DNA of 38,510 nt from Candidatus Onthousia faecigallinarum (lineage in GTDB: Bacteria; Bacillota_I; Bacilli_A; RF39; UBA660): positions 1 to 38,510 of the forward strand of contig DVKE01000039.1 of the NCBI GenBank assembly GCA_018716225.1, given 5' to 3'. Made by a program: the position numbers and the translations under genes. The notes under the pieces are model-generated. The model did not search any database and was not told the origin of the DNA. It saw only the letters and a program-made list of their open reading frames with translations. Numbering within the stretch: position 1 is the stretch's first letter; every line of letters starts with the position of its first letter. Positions 25,360 to 34,249 of the stretch are shown piece after piece.

Positions 25360-25932
25360 ATGGCAGTATATCAGTGGGTATCATTAGAGCTAGTGGATCC
25401 GCATAATGAAGATGACTTATGGGATCTTGCAACCGTCTTTGAAGAGGTAGATTTAACAAGACATATCGATGACGTTCCAAACAGCCCTTTCATTTTCTTA
25501 ATTCAAGAATATACCAAAAGAGAAAATGAAGAAAGAGATAATGGACTTTTTCACGATAGTAAAGGTGTCATCCTGTTAAGAAGACAAAAAGAAAATAAAG
25601 ATGTCTTAAGCTTATATTGTGAGACAAAGAAAAAAGAAAGAAACAAACATTATATGGATTTTGCTCTTTTCATACTAAATTATAAACAAATTGGCGAAAC
25701 AACAGAACAAGAAAAAGAATTAATAGAATATGAGAAAAAATTACAAAATTATCAAATTATCGCCATTACAGAAGAAAAAGATGAAATTATCAATCACTTA
25801 TTAAAAAGGCGAAGTGATAAATTAATTCACTATCAAGGTAAAAATATTTATCATGTTGGGTTCCCTTATCAAAAAGCAACCACTTATCAAGGAAAAGTCT
25901 TCCAAAAAGAAAACGGACTTACAAGAGTGTAA
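25360..25932 (+). CDS. Protein of unknown function
   Basis: A 190-residue soluble, charged protein starting MAVYQWVSLELVDPHNED. No membrane segment, signal peptide or known motif is seen. The middle (110-160) is rich in Glu and Lys and probably helical. It has a fair site (agaggtgtagtaaaa-ATG) and follows the DUF3048 gene on the same strand. A terminator hairpin overlaps its last codons. Confidence 0.6.
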   Translation: MAVYQWVSLELVDPHNEDDLWDLATVFEEVDLTRHIDDVPNSPFIFLIQEYTKRENEERDNGLFHDSKGVILLRRQKENKDVLSLYCETKKKERNKHYMDFALFILNYKQIGETTEQEKELIEYEKKLQNYQIIAITEEKDEIINHLLKRRSDKLIHYQGKNIYHVGFPYQKATTYQGKVFQKENGLTRV

Positions 25933-25946
25933 GATATCCGTTTTTC
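25911..25946 (+). terminator. Terminator overlapping the end of the unknown gene
   Basis: AAACGGA pairs with TCCGTTT, and CTTAC with GTAAG inside it, followed by TTC and a T-rich run. The hairpin contains the stop codon. Confidence 0.75.
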
Positions 25947-26077
25947 TTTTGCATGATATGATAAACTTAAAAAGCTATAAAATCAAAATGACACATAAAC
26001 TCTACTTCACTTTATAAATAGTGCAAAGTTCATCTACCATTACTAAATATTATAGAATGAAAAATAGTTACTTTCCT

Positions 26078-26716
26078 TTATCTTTTCTGCATTTTCCTTA
26101 ATTGTTTCCGTATCCTTTGCTTTCCTTTATTGGATTCTACTTCTAATAAGGGTAAGTTTTCCCCAATTTGTTGGCCTAAAAAATAATAATCAATTCCATC
26201 TTGTGGAGCAAAAGAAGGATGTTTTAGATAAAAAGATAATCTCTCAAAATCCCCAATCGTTTGAGGAAAAAAGTCGTAATAAGCTATCTCTGCATGAATA
26301 GTATTTTTTAAAATAAATTTTCTCCCCGTGTTAAGATTTTCCATAAAAGGACGATACGTATAATAAAAAGAGCCTGCTTCAATTCTTCCTCCACTAATTT
26401 GACAAATTCTAGCTTTTTTGGCTCTTACTTCCTTTATTCCAGAATAAAAAGAAACAAACTCTCCCCTTGCATTTCTGTTTTCTTCACATAATTTTTCTAT
26501 CTCACAAACAGAAAGGTGAAGAGCTAAAATACTTTTAGTAATATAATTTTTAGGAAGAGTCGCAATAAAATCATGATACAAAGAAAGAAGTTCAGCTTGT
26601 TTTTCTGAATCCGAAAAAGATAGAATCTCATTCAAAGAATACTCTTTCCAATCTTTTATAGGATCTTCTAACATATCCTCTAAAAAACTAAATTCATCTT
26701 CACAAAAAGCTTGCAT
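26078..26716 (-). CDS. Protein of unknown function
   Basis: A 212-residue soluble protein. The acidic N-terminus (FCEDEFSFLEDMLED) is followed by a mostly helical body and a very basic tail (KGKQRIRKQLRKMQKR), which could bind nucleic acid. No known motif is seen. The start has a site (aagggtggtattgtt-ATG). It stands alone, convergent with the unknown gene before it. Confidence 0.6.
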   Translation of the reverse strand: MQAFCEDEFSFLEDMLEDPIKDWKEYSLNEILSFSDSEKQAELLSLYHDFIATLPKNYITKSILALHLSVCEIEKLCEENRNARGEFVSFYSGIKEVRAKKARICQISGGRIEAGSFYYTYRPFMENLNTGRKFILKNTIHAEIAYYDFFPQTIGDFERLSFYLKHPSFAPQDGIDYYFLGQQIGENLPLLEVESNKGKQRIRKQLRKMQKR

Positions 26717-26795
26717 AACAATACCACCCTTACAACTAATATCATACCACTTTTAGCTTTAAAAAGCAAAAAAAGATACTCACCTTAGAGTAACT

Positions 26796-27140
26796 TTACT
26801 TTCTTTTCTTTAACGTTTCATTAATCGAAGTAAGAAGACTAATGATCTCCCCTACTGCATAAATCATACTACAGAAAACAAAACTAATAAGCCAACTAAT
26901 CACCGTAAGGGTTAAATTGTACTCCGTTCTAGTACAAGTGGAAAAAAGATTGGAACTCTCACTACAAGAAGGAAATAAATTCCCTAATACAATACTAACT
27001 ACAAAAAGAAAGACAAACAACCAAAAGGCAAGTTTTTGATAAAAATTGTGATAACGAGGTTTTTGTACCTCATCTTGAATATTTTTTAAATGAGGAAGTT
27101 CTTTTCGTTCTTGATCAATTTCATCAAATAAATCTTTCAT
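26796..27140 (-). CDS. Two-helix membrane protein of unknown function
   Basis: A 114-residue protein with a charged N-terminus, two membrane helices (about 33-54 and 77-100) and a short outer loop with two cysteines (FPSCSESSNLFSTC), which could form a disulfide. It overlaps the gene upstream by 4 bases (ATGA type), so the two are coupled and may form one complex. No family is recognised. Confidence 0.6.
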   Translation of the reverse strand: MKDLFDEIDQERKELPHLKNIQDEVQKPRYHNFYQKLAFWLFVFLFVVSIVLGNLFPSCSESSNLFSTCTRTEYNLTLTVISWLISFVFCSMIYAVGEIISLLTSINETLKKRK

Positions 27141-27955
27141 TTTTCCTCATCTCCTTTAAGACCTTCTTCCTTTTCTGTTTTCTTTTTTCTTGTTTTAGGC
27201 TTTGTTTCTTCATGATCATCTGTAGTTTTTAGAGAAATAGAAGACTCTTCTTTTCTTTTATTTTCCTCTACAACATTAAATTCTTCCTCTTCTTTTGTTT
27301 CTTCTTCTCTATCTTGTTCTTTTTCCTTTTTTTCTTTTTCTTTAAACCGTTTTTCTTTCGTATCCGTATACTCTTTATACAAATAAATATAACGAGCGAA
27401 AAGAACTTGGTACATGACCTCAAGTAAAGAAATAACCACCCCTTCAAAATTACTAGCAGCAATTAAATCTACTATTAAAATAGCAATTAATAAACAACAA
27501 ACAAGATAGAAATACTGTTGATTTTTAATCTCATTTAAAGGGGTGTTTGAAAGTTTCAATTCCTTACCAAAAACAGTATTACAAATAAAAGAGTAAATAA
27601 AGTAAAGGGTAAGTAAAACGGTCAAAGCTAAATTAAGCAAAGAAGCAAGTCCAAAAGACTGAAAAATAGTAAAGACAGAAGCAAAAGAAAGCAATAAATA
27701 AAGAATTGCCATAATAACATTCAAATAATCAAAATATTTTTTTCCAATCTTAAATCTTAAAGCCAAGAAATAAATAAGGGTTATGAAATAAATACTGTTA
27801 TGATTGATAATTGATCGAAAAATTTCCCCAAAACTTAAATGATTTTGAATTGCAAAAGACTGTGAAGCTAAAATAAGAATAATTAATATTCCAATAATAA
27901 CAAGAGAAACAATATTAGGACTATCAAACCAATCCTTTTCTTTTTTTGAACTCAT
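27137..27955 (-). CDS. Multi-helix membrane protein with a charged cytoplasmic tail
   Basis: A 272-residue protein with about six hydrophobic helices in residues 13-190, then about 80 residues of Glu/Lys repeats (EKEKKEKEQDREEETKEEEE) ending in a basic patch, likely disordered or coiled coil. The site ggtggtgataag-ATG is clear. Coupled to the two-helix protein gene by a 4-base overlap. No family is recognised; the helices and tail would suit a scaffold, but that is a guess. Confidence 0.6.
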   Translation of the reverse strand: MSSKKEKDWFDSPNIVSLVIIGILIILILASQSFAIQNHLSFGEIFRSIINHNSIYFITLIYFLALRFKIGKKYFDYLNVIMAILYLLLSFASVFTIFQSFGLASLLNLALTVLLTLYFIYSFICNTVFGKELKLSNTPLNEIKNQQYFYLVCCLLIAILIVDLIAASNFEGVVISLLEVMYQVLFARYIYLYKEYTDTKEKRFKEKEKKEKEQDREEETKEEEEFNVVEENKRKEESSISLKTTDDHEETKPKTRKKKTEKEEGLKGDEEK

Positions 27956-28050
27956 CTTATCACCACCATTCTACTATATTATAACACACTTTAGAAAAAA
28001 AAGAGAAATGTTTCCCAATTACATAAACTTACATAATCTAGAAAATCTTT

Positions 28051-28683
28051 TTAATATTCTATCTCTTTCACAAATTTTTTACTACGAAAAACTTCTTTTG
28101 AAACTACTTCGTATTCTTTTTCTACTTCTTTGATCGAAGTAAACTCTTGATGATATTTTTCATTAAATAAATCTAAAGCCAATTCTTCCTCATAAAAACC
28201 ATCTAAAAGATAGGTCTTATCCTCCATAATATTGTAAACAGTCTTTTTATCGACCTCTCCATCGCGCGTTCCTTGCACCCAAGAACTAACTTCATAGATA
28301 CTATAGGAATTATCCCCAATGTCAGAAGAAGAAATAACATACGATCCACACTGTAAATTAACACTTCGCTTATCTCCATTAAAGGATACTTTAGATTCAT
28401 AGATATTGCAATAATCATCTCCAGAAAAAGGATTTTTAATAGGAGATATCAAGCCATCTTGGATCATTTGATAAAGATAGATATTTTTTTGATTTGTATT
28501 ATTTCGAACATTAACTGCATTTAAAGCCATAATCTTAGCATTATAACAAAACACTTGATATTTTTCGCTATCAACATGAGATAAAATTGTAACTAAAAGA
28601 ATACAGGAAAGAAGCAGACAAACAAAGGCAACTGACAACAATTCATAGGCCCCACGACCACTATTATTTAATCTCGGTTTCAT
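28051..28683 (-). CDS. Pilin-like single-pass membrane protein
   Basis: A 210-residue protein with a short basic N-terminus, then SGRGAYELLSVAFVCLLL leading into one long helix (about 14-38), and a soluble C-terminal domain with several Cys and Tyr. A Gly followed shortly by Glu at the start of the helix recalls type IV pseudopilins, but the Glu is at +3 of the putative cleavage site instead of +5 and no pilus assembly gene is near. The track start is 11 codons further upstream; the ATG at 28683 is preferred because the helix then starts normally, though neither start has a strong site. It overlaps the end of ezrA by 20 bases and so is coupled to it. Confidence 0.5.
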   Translation of the reverse strand: MKPRLNNSGRGAYELLSVAFVCLLLSCILLVTILSHVDSEKYQVFCYNAKIMALNAVNVRNNTNQKNIYLYQMIQDGLISPIKNPFSGDDYCNIYESKVSFNGDKRSVNLQCGSYVISSSDIGDNSYSIYEVSSWVQGTRDGEVDKKTVYNIMEDKTYLLDGFYEEELALDLFNEKYHQEFTSIKEVEKEYEVVSKEVFRSKKFVKEIEY

Positions 28684-30382
28684 AGGCCAATATCTTTCTT
28701 TCAATATTTTCATCAACTAACTTGATGGTTTCAACACATAAATTTAACGAATTCATATAATCACCTTTATAAAATAGATTCGTAGCTTTTTCCAATCCTC
28801 TTCGAATATCTTCATGCAACCCCCGATAACGATTTCCATAAACAATGGCAATCTCACATAACTTCGCTTGCTTAATCATACTAAGCGTCGTGTGATAAAG
28901 TTTTAAAACCAAATCCCTTGCAGTATCAACTCGTGTATTTAATGTTTTTATCACAATTGGTTTTCGAGAAAGTTCCCGAATTACTTCTTGAATCGCTTCA
29001 TTCGCTTCGGAAAGTTCTACAAAATAATGATCACTAATGATCGGAAGTTTATACTCACGCATCCGTTCTTTACATTCTTTTAAGATATTATCAATTTCAT
29101 TTAATTGTTCTCTAGCCCGTTGTTCATCTTCATACATATTTCCAAGAGACTTTAATGCTACATCTAAAGTCGCTTCCACTTGTTTTAAACGAATGGACAA
29201 AGTATCTACTTCTTTATGTACGACGGAATAAGGAGTCGCATGATTTTTCACTTGATCATCCATTTTTTTATAATCATCTTGGATACCTACTAAATCTTTG
29301 TTGACTTCATCAATAATTTTAACATCTTCTTCATTTAAATCATACATGTTTTTAATATCATCTAATTGATCATAAATATCCTTAACTAACTTTCCTGTTT
29401 TCTTTAGTTTTTTAGCAAAGTCAGCAGATGTTTCTTCATATACTTTTCGCGATAATCTTTCTTTTTCAAAATCTACAAAAATACTATCAAGATAATCTAA
29501 AATAGTCTTTAACTCAAACATACAATCTTCAAGATTTAATACTTTAATACGATCAAGAATCGTTTCTACATTCTTACGTGCTTCCTCTAAATTATAATCA
29601 AGATTCATATATTCCAAAGGATACCCTTGCGCTGTCATCTGATCTTTGGTTTCGACAATTTCTTTTAAACGCTGGGGTATCAATTGTTTACACATAAGCA
29701 TTAAATCAGGAACTTCATCAATTACAATACTCATATGATCGATCATCGTATCAAGAGCTTTCACAATATGAACGACTTCTGTATATTCATTTTGATCCAT
29801 AGCTTTTTCAAAATCAAGGAATCTTTTCTCAATATTCTCTAATTGCAATTCGATCGCTTCTGCCATTTCTTCATATAAATTTTTATGTTCTTGATACTCT
29901 TGATTAAGCTTGCGGTATTGTGTCTTTAATTTCGTAATAATACTACGATATTTTTCCTCACTTAAAGTAATCTCTTTAATTTGATCCAATAAATCATTCG
30001 CTTGTTCTCTTACTTTATAAACTTCCATTTCACACTTGGCAATCCGAAATTTAGCAGTTTTATACTCTTTTTTATCGATTAACGTATCAAGTTCGATTAA
30101 CATATCATCAATTTTAGGAAGCTCTTTTGTTTTAATTTCTTCAAATTTATCTTGCCATTTCTGATATTTTTCTTCCATTTTTTCATTTTTGATAATCGGT
30201 TCTAGCTTAGAAAGCTCTAAAAGAACAGGGGTACTTCCAATTAAATTTTTTTCACGTTCCAAATCATTATATATCTTAATATAATAGTTCTTACGATGCT
30301 TTTTAAGTAGTGTAATCACAATAAGGATCAAAATAAAAACAACTACAATTGCTGTGATAAGAAACAAAGTCTGTCCTTTCAT
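28664..30382 (-). CDS. ezrA: Septation ring formation regulator EzrA
   Basis: The 572-residue protein has one N-terminal membrane helix (about 5-25, outside-in) followed by long coiled-coil spectrin-like repeats to the end, the EzrA architecture (Bacillus subtilis EzrA is 562 residues). Family positions are kept in NDLEREKNLIGSTPVLLELSKL and the repeated 'EEKYQKWQDKFEEI' helix. EzrA controls FtsZ ring assembly and links it to wall synthesis at the septum. The track begins 15 codons too early; the ATG at 30382 follows a good site (gtagaggtgatcgatttc-ATG). It is divergent from rpsD and near tyrS, a neighbourhood also seen in Bacillus. Confidence 0.92.
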   Translation of the reverse strand: MKGQTLFLITAIVVVFILILIVITLLKKHRKNYYIKIYNDLEREKNLIGSTPVLLELSKLEPIIKNEKMEEKYQKWQDKFEEIKTKELPKIDDMLIELDTLIDKKEYKTAKFRIAKCEMEVYKVREQANDLLDQIKEITLSEEKYRSIITKLKTQYRKLNQEYQEHKNLYEEMAEAIELQLENIEKRFLDFEKAMDQNEYTEVVHIVKALDTMIDHMSIVIDEVPDLMLMCKQLIPQRLKEIVETKDQMTAQGYPLEYMNLDYNLEEARKNVETILDRIKVLNLEDCMFELKTILDYLDSIFVDFEKERLSRKVYEETSADFAKKLKKTGKLVKDIYDQLDDIKNMYDLNEEDVKIIDEVNKDLVGIQDDYKKMDDQVKNHATPYSVVHKEVDTLSIRLKQVEATLDVALKSLGNMYEDEQRAREQLNEIDNILKECKERMREYKLPIISDHYFVELSEANEAIQEVIRELSRKPIVIKTLNTRVDTARDLVLKLYHTTLSMIKQAKLCEIAIVYGNRYRGLHEDIRRGLEKATNLFYKGDYMNSLNLCVETIKLVDENIERKILAYETEIK

Positions 30383-30454
30383 GAAATCGATCACCTCTAC
30401 TATCATAATAATATCATAAAGTCTCATTTTGATCTAGCTTCTTTTCGAATTTTC

Positions 30455-30483
30455 TTGACAAACAACCGGTTTCATAATAGAAT
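30455..30483 (+). promoter_or_regulatory. Promoter of rpsD
   Basis: TTGACA, 17 bases, TAGAAT: a near-consensus sigma-A promoter about 165 bases before the gene. Confidence 0.8.
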
Positions 30484-30489
30484 AATAAC

Positions 30490-30649
30490 TGCAGATTTAC
30501 TTGAACAGCAATGTTTTACCTTATTCAATGTGTTTTTTGAAAGTTTTTAGTAACTTTTATTTGCTGGAAGGTGAAAAAACAAAACAAAACTCCCTGAATA
30601 AGTGGTGAAAACTTTTCGTCAAGGAAATGCAAAAGAAAGGAGAAAAAGT
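30490..30649 (+). promoter_or_regulatory. rpsD leader, probably S4-binding
   Basis: About 160 untranslated bases precede rpsD. CAGCAA (30506-30511) pairs with TTGCTG (30561-30566), enclosing a smaller structured part, and a second G/A-rich part leads to the ribosome binding site (aaaggagaaaaagt-ATG). In Bacillota, S4 represses its own gene through a pseudoknotted leader of this size. I see the helix but have not proved the pseudoknot. Confidence 0.4.
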
Positions 30650-31252
30650 ATGGCTCGTTATACAGGACCTAGTTACAAACAAGCAAGAAGAGTTGGTTTT
30701 TCTTTAACGGAAACAGGAAAAGAACTTGCAAAAAGACCTTATGGGCCAGGACAACATGGACAAGCGAGAAAAGGAAAACCAAGTGACTATTCTACCCAAT
30801 TAAAAGAAAAGCAAAAAGTACGTTTTATGTATGGAATGAACGAAAGACAATTCCGTAAAACTTTTGAAGAAGCTGCTAAAATGCCTGGAGTACATGGTAC
30901 AAACTTCTTAATTTGTCTTGAATCTCGTCTTGACAACTTAGTTTATCGTCTTGGCTTTGCTACAACCCGTCGGGCAGCAAGACAACTTGTAAACCATGGA
31001 CATATTACCGTAGATGGTAAGAAAGTAGATATTCCTTCTTATCGGGTAAAACCTGGACAAAAAATTGCTTTGAAAGAAAACTCAAAAGATCACAAAGCAG
31101 CCTTAGAAGCTTTATCAAAAGTAAACAAACGAGTAGAATATGTTACCTTCGATGAAAACAAACTAGAAGGTACTTACGTAAGATATCCAGAAAGAAATGA
31201 ACTTAATATGGATATCAACGAAGCACTCATTGTTGAATTCTACAATAAGTAA
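30650..31252 (+). CDS. rpsD: 30S ribosomal protein S4
   Basis: The 200-residue primary 16S rRNA-binding protein starts [19 protein letters not shown] and holds the S4 RNA-binding domain at about 91-150 ([31 protein letters not shown]). The C-terminus [18 protein letters not shown] is the normal S4 end. No zinc-finger cysteines are seen at the N-terminus, so this is the Cys-free form common in Bacillota. The track start 16 codons upstream lacks a binding site; the ATG at 30650 has one and matches the family. It is a single gene with its own promoter, leader and terminator. Confidence 0.98.
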   Translation: MARYTGPSYKQARRVGFSLTETGKELAKRPYGPGQHGQARKGKPSDYSTQLKEKQKVRFMYGMNERQFRKTFEEAAKMPGVHGTNFLICLESRLDNLVYRLGFATTRRAARQLVNHGHITVDGKKVDIPSYRVKPGQKIALKENSKDHKAALEALSKVNKRVEYVTFDENKLEGTYVRYPERNELNMDINEALIVEFYNK

Positions 31253-31253
31253 A

Positions 31254-31281
31254 ACATCCAAAAAAAGGATGTTTTTCTTTT
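31254..31281 (+). terminator. rpsD terminator
   Basis: ACATCC-AAAAAAA-GGATGT hairpin followed by a long T-rich run directly after the stop codon. Confidence 0.85.
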
Positions 31282-31291
31282 TATTAAAAGA

Positions 31292-31320
31292 CAAAGAATA
31301 CTACGGCAAAACCGTAGTAT
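31292..31320 (-). terminator. Terminator of the tyrS operon
   Basis: ATACTACGG and CCGTAGTAT (9 bp, 5-base loop) on the minus strand, followed by TTCTTTG and more T. The hairpin contains the stop codon of the last gene in the operon. Confidence 0.8.
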
Positions 31321-31675
31321 CTAAAGCCTCTTTTTCTATGATCGATAACACTTCCGCTTCCGCAATAATAAGTCCAACCGAAGAAGCTGGCAACTCTTTT
31401 AAATCATCCAAAAAAGACAAAATATTTTTTTCCACAGTTTCTGTGGATTTTTTCTTTTCTAACCGTTTCTCTCGCTTTATCGCTAATTTCTCACCCACTA
31501 AAAGCATAGCCGTACCAAAAGAAGCGACACTAGAATCTGTATAACAAAAATCAAGTTTTAAAGAAGACATCATTAATTGAAAAAGACGAGCCTCTCGAAT
31601 TCCCTTTTCACTTAAAGGTGGATTTTCTTTAATGGTACAATCAGTTGAAAACTTTTTCTTCAAATACAGTTTCAC
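31301..31675 (-). CDS. Degenerate histidine phosphatase (likely pseudoenzyme)
   Basis: A 124-residue protein with the frame of the histidine phosphatase (phosphoglycerate mutase-like) fold: MKLYL start strand, PPLSEKGIREARLFQ at about 19-33 (family 'pLselGr.QA..l'), a 'DFCYTDSSVASFGTA' strand (family 'iysSpl.Ra.qTa') and a 'VGLIIAEAEVL' strand (family 'vlvVtHg'). Every catalytic position is changed: RHG is KKF, the second Arg is missing and the last His is Glu. It is also shorter than the usual 180-200. The GTG start lies inside the end of the propeller gene (35-base overlap), so it is co-translated. It may be a non-catalytic binding protein or a decaying gene; the open frame favours the first. 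Confidence 0.5.
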   Translation of the reverse strand: MKLYLKKKFSTDCTIKENPPLSEKGIREARLFQLMMSSLKLDFCYTDSSVASFGTAMLLVGEKLAIKREKRLEKKKSTETVEKNILSFLDDLKELPASSVGLIIAEAEVLSIIEKEALDTTVLP

Positions 31676-32975
31676 TTTTCAAAGGAGTTCCTTTCTTATC
31701 ATAAGTTAAGAAGAACGAAACATAGTCTTTGTTGTTGCTACCTAATTCTTTTGAAGAAGTTTGTCCTACAATTAAGTAAGTATCATCAACCGTCAAGATA
31801 TCACTAAAATAAGTATCCCGACTTCCTTCTTCAACCCGCGCAACTTCTGCTTCTCCCTCTTGATTATATTTTACAAAGATACCACTATAACGGAAGACAT
31901 TGTATTGATCCGTTGATTCTTCCTCATCTTTTTTAGCTGTATGACCAATGACCACAATCGAATCTCCATCCATAATCACTTTATTAAAGCGCGCGGAAGT
32001 ATTTTGATCATAGGTCTTCTCATAGATAATATTTCCATCCTGATCATATTTTAAAAGCAAAGCCGAAGTAATCTTATCCACATCATCTGCTTCAATATTT
32101 AAAGTCTTACTACCAACGACCACAAAATCATCCCCATCTTGAGCAATAGAACTAAAACCTATTGTATCGGTATAAGCATAAGACTTAGCAAAAATACGCT
32201 CTCCAGCAAGACTATATTTGGCAATCAAACCATAACGATTTCCATCTTTTCCAACCGCATAAATAGAATCATTTGTTATTACAAAATCATTAAAAATACC
32301 AGATTTCGCTCCTCCATAATTAGCACGCCATACTTCATTACCATTAAAATCATACTTAATAAGAAGGGCGCCTCCCCGATCATCCGTACCTAAAGTCATA
32401 TTTTCAAAAATACTTTGACCAGCTACAATAAAACCATCATCCACTACTTTAACTGTAGTAAACATCGTATCATCTAAAACTTCTACCTTGATCGTTTTCT
32501 CTTGTTTTCCCTCTTTATTATAAAGAACAATTAAACCATCTGTCACATTAAGATCCACTTGCTCTTTCTCATATTGAGCACTACCTACGGCAATATATTG
32601 ACTATCCGTCTCCGCAACATCATAGAAATAAGAATTGTAAGGAGCATCGGTATAAGCAGTTTCAAAAACGATATTTTTTTCTTCATCATACTTGACTAGT
32701 TTTGCCTTTTGATAATCTTTTGTATACTTATTAAAACGACTATGTTTAAAATCACTACTACCGACTCCAAGATAGCCATCACTAATCTGAGCCAAGGAAG
32801 AAAAAGTATCAACCGAAACAACATTTTGATTTCTTTGATAGATTTTTAAGCCAATAAAAACAATTTCCACCACAATAATTAAAACACAAAGAACAATCAC
32901 AAGTTTTAACCACTTTAAAATTGTTTTTTGATCCGGATTCTTTTTCTCTTTTGGTATCATTTTCTTTTTCTTCAT
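31641..32975 (-). CDS. Membrane-anchored beta-propeller-like protein
   Basis: The 444-residue protein has a basic N-terminus, one membrane helix (about 22-47), then seven or so repeats of the form 'ITNDSIYAVGKDGNRYGLIAK' (GxxxVVG...aLLiKYDxxGn), typical of a surface beta-propeller of the delta-60/WD-like sort. It may bind ligands or proteins outside the cell. It starts 31 bases after tyrS with its own site (gaaggtgatagg-ATG) and no terminator between, so it should share the tyrS T-box control. The function and the reason for the link to tyrS are unknown. Confidence 0.7.
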   Translation of the reverse strand: MKKKKMIPKEKKNPDQKTILKWLKLVIVLCVLIIVVEIVFIGLKIYQRNQNVVSVDTFSSLAQISDGYLGVGSSDFKHSRFNKYTKDYQKAKLVKYDEEKNIVFETAYTDAPYNSYFYDVAETDSQYIAVGSAQYEKEQVDLNVTDGLIVLYNKEGKQEKTIKVEVLDDTMFTTVKVVDDGFIVAGQSIFENMTLGTDDRGGALLIKYDFNGNEVWRANYGGAKSGIFNDFVITNDSIYAVGKDGNRYGLIAKYSLAGERIFAKSYAYTDTIGFSSIAQDGDDFVVVGSKTLNIEADDVDKITSALLLKYDQDGNIIYEKTYDQNTSARFNKVIMDGDSIVVIGHTAKKDEEESTDQYNVFRYSGIFVKYNQEGEAEVARVEEGSRDTYFSDILTVDDTYLIVGQTSSKELGSNNKDYVSFFLTYDKKGTPLKSETVFEEKVFN

Positions 32976-33006
32976 CCTATCACCTTCTTACTTATCTTAT
33001 CACAAA

Positions 33007-34242
33007 TTAAGAAAAAATAACAATATAATACTTCTTCTTTCCTCGACGTACCACCAAATATTTTCCTTCGATAGCAAGGGATCTTGTAATCATTAAATGA
33101 ACATCTTCTACCTTTTTTCCATTTAATAGAATACTTCCATTCGAAAGAAACTCTCTCGCTTCTCTTTTACTACTACAAATACCAAACTCAACTAGAAAAT
33201 CAACAATATTTTTTTCTTCATGAAGTTCCTTTCGTGGAAGACCATGAAAAGCCGCCTCAATCTCTTTTCCACTCAAAGAAGATATATCACCCCGGAACAA
33301 AGTATCACTAATCTGAACAGCCTCTAAATAAGCTTCCTCGCCATGCAAGTCCGTAATGATACATTTGGCAAGCATTTTATGCGCTTCCCTTAGTTCGGGA
33401 TGTTCCTTATTTTTCTGATCAAGCTCTTCTATTTCCTCTTTTGTTAAGAAAGTGAAAATCTTTAAATAATCAATTACCATTTCATCATCAACATTAATAA
33501 GATATTGATATAATTCATAACTAGACGTTTTATTGCGATCAAGCCATAAAGCATTCCCTTCACTTTTTCCAAACTTATGACCATATTTATCCAAAACCAA
33601 AGGCATCGTAAATCCATAGGCTTGTTTTCCTAATTTTTTACGAATCAAATCAATTCCCGTGGTAATATTTCCCCATTGGTCACTTCCTTCTACTTGCATA
33701 ATACAATTTTTGGTCTCGAACAAGTGAAGGAAATCATACCCTTGAATCAAAGTATAAGTAAACTCAGCAAAAGTAATTCCACTATCAAGACGTCTCCTGA
33801 TAATATCTTTATCAAGCATATAATTAATATTGATATATTTACCAACATCACGAAGAAAATCAGTTACCTCATATCCTTTAAACCAATCATAGTTATTAAC
33901 AACTTCTGCTTTTCCCTCAAAAATCTTCTCTACTTGCTTTTTAATTCCCTCTAAATTCTTATTTAAGGTTTCTTTCGAAATAATTTCCCGTTCCGCAGTC
34001 GGCCTAGGATCTCCAATTAAACCAGTTGCCCCTCCACATAGCAAGATCGGATGATGTCCAGCTTTCGCAAGACGCTTCGCGGTCACTAAAGAGGAATAAT
34101 GTCCAAGATGAAGACTATCCGCTGTAGGATCGGTTCCCCAATAAAAAGTAATATTCCCACTATTAATCTTATCTGCAATATCATCTCCTGCTGTATCTTT
34201 TACCAAACCCCGCCACTTTAATTCTTCAAATAACGTCATCAT
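33007..34242 (-). CDS. tyrS: Tyrosine-tRNA ligase
   Basis: A class I aminoacyl-tRNA synthetase charging tRNA-Tyr in the cytoplasm. The 411 residues show the HIGH motif as HLGH (45-48), 'YMLDKDIIRRRL' and 'QVEGSDQWGNITTG' of the tyrosine and ATP pocket, KFGKS (223-227, the KMSKS equivalent) and an S4 RNA-binding domain at about 345-405 (FLVEFGICSSKREAREFLSNGSILLNGKKV). Start choice: gggagaattt-ATG at 34242; a second ATG follows directly. A T-box leader precedes it. It heads an operon with the propeller and the degenerate phosphatase. Confidence 0.97.
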   Translation of the reverse strand: MMTLFEELKWRGLVKDTAGDDIADKINSGNITFYWGTDPTADSLHLGHYSSLVTAKRLAKAGHHPILLCGGATGLIGDPRPTAEREIISKETLNKNLEGIKKQVEKIFEGKAEVVNNYDWFKGYEVTDFLRDVGKYININYMLDKDIIRRRLDSGITFAEFTYTLIQGYDFLHLFETKNCIMQVEGSDQWGNITTGIDLIRKKLGKQAYGFTMPLVLDKYGHKFGKSEGNALWLDRNKTSSYELYQYLINVDDEMVIDYLKIFTFLTKEEIEELDQKNKEHPELREAHKMLAKCIITDLHGEEAYLEAVQISDTLFRGDISSLSGKEIEAAFHGLPRKELHEEKNIVDFLVEFGICSSKREAREFLSNGSILLNGKKVEDVHLMITRSLAIEGKYLVVRRGKKKYYIVIFS

Positions 34243-34249
34243 AAATTCT

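Noticed and set aside
31197-31544. 115-residue plus-strand ORF after rpsD
   Set aside because: It overlaps the end of rpsD, the rpsD terminator and the antisense of the degenerate phosphatase gene. It has no binding site and is a shadow.
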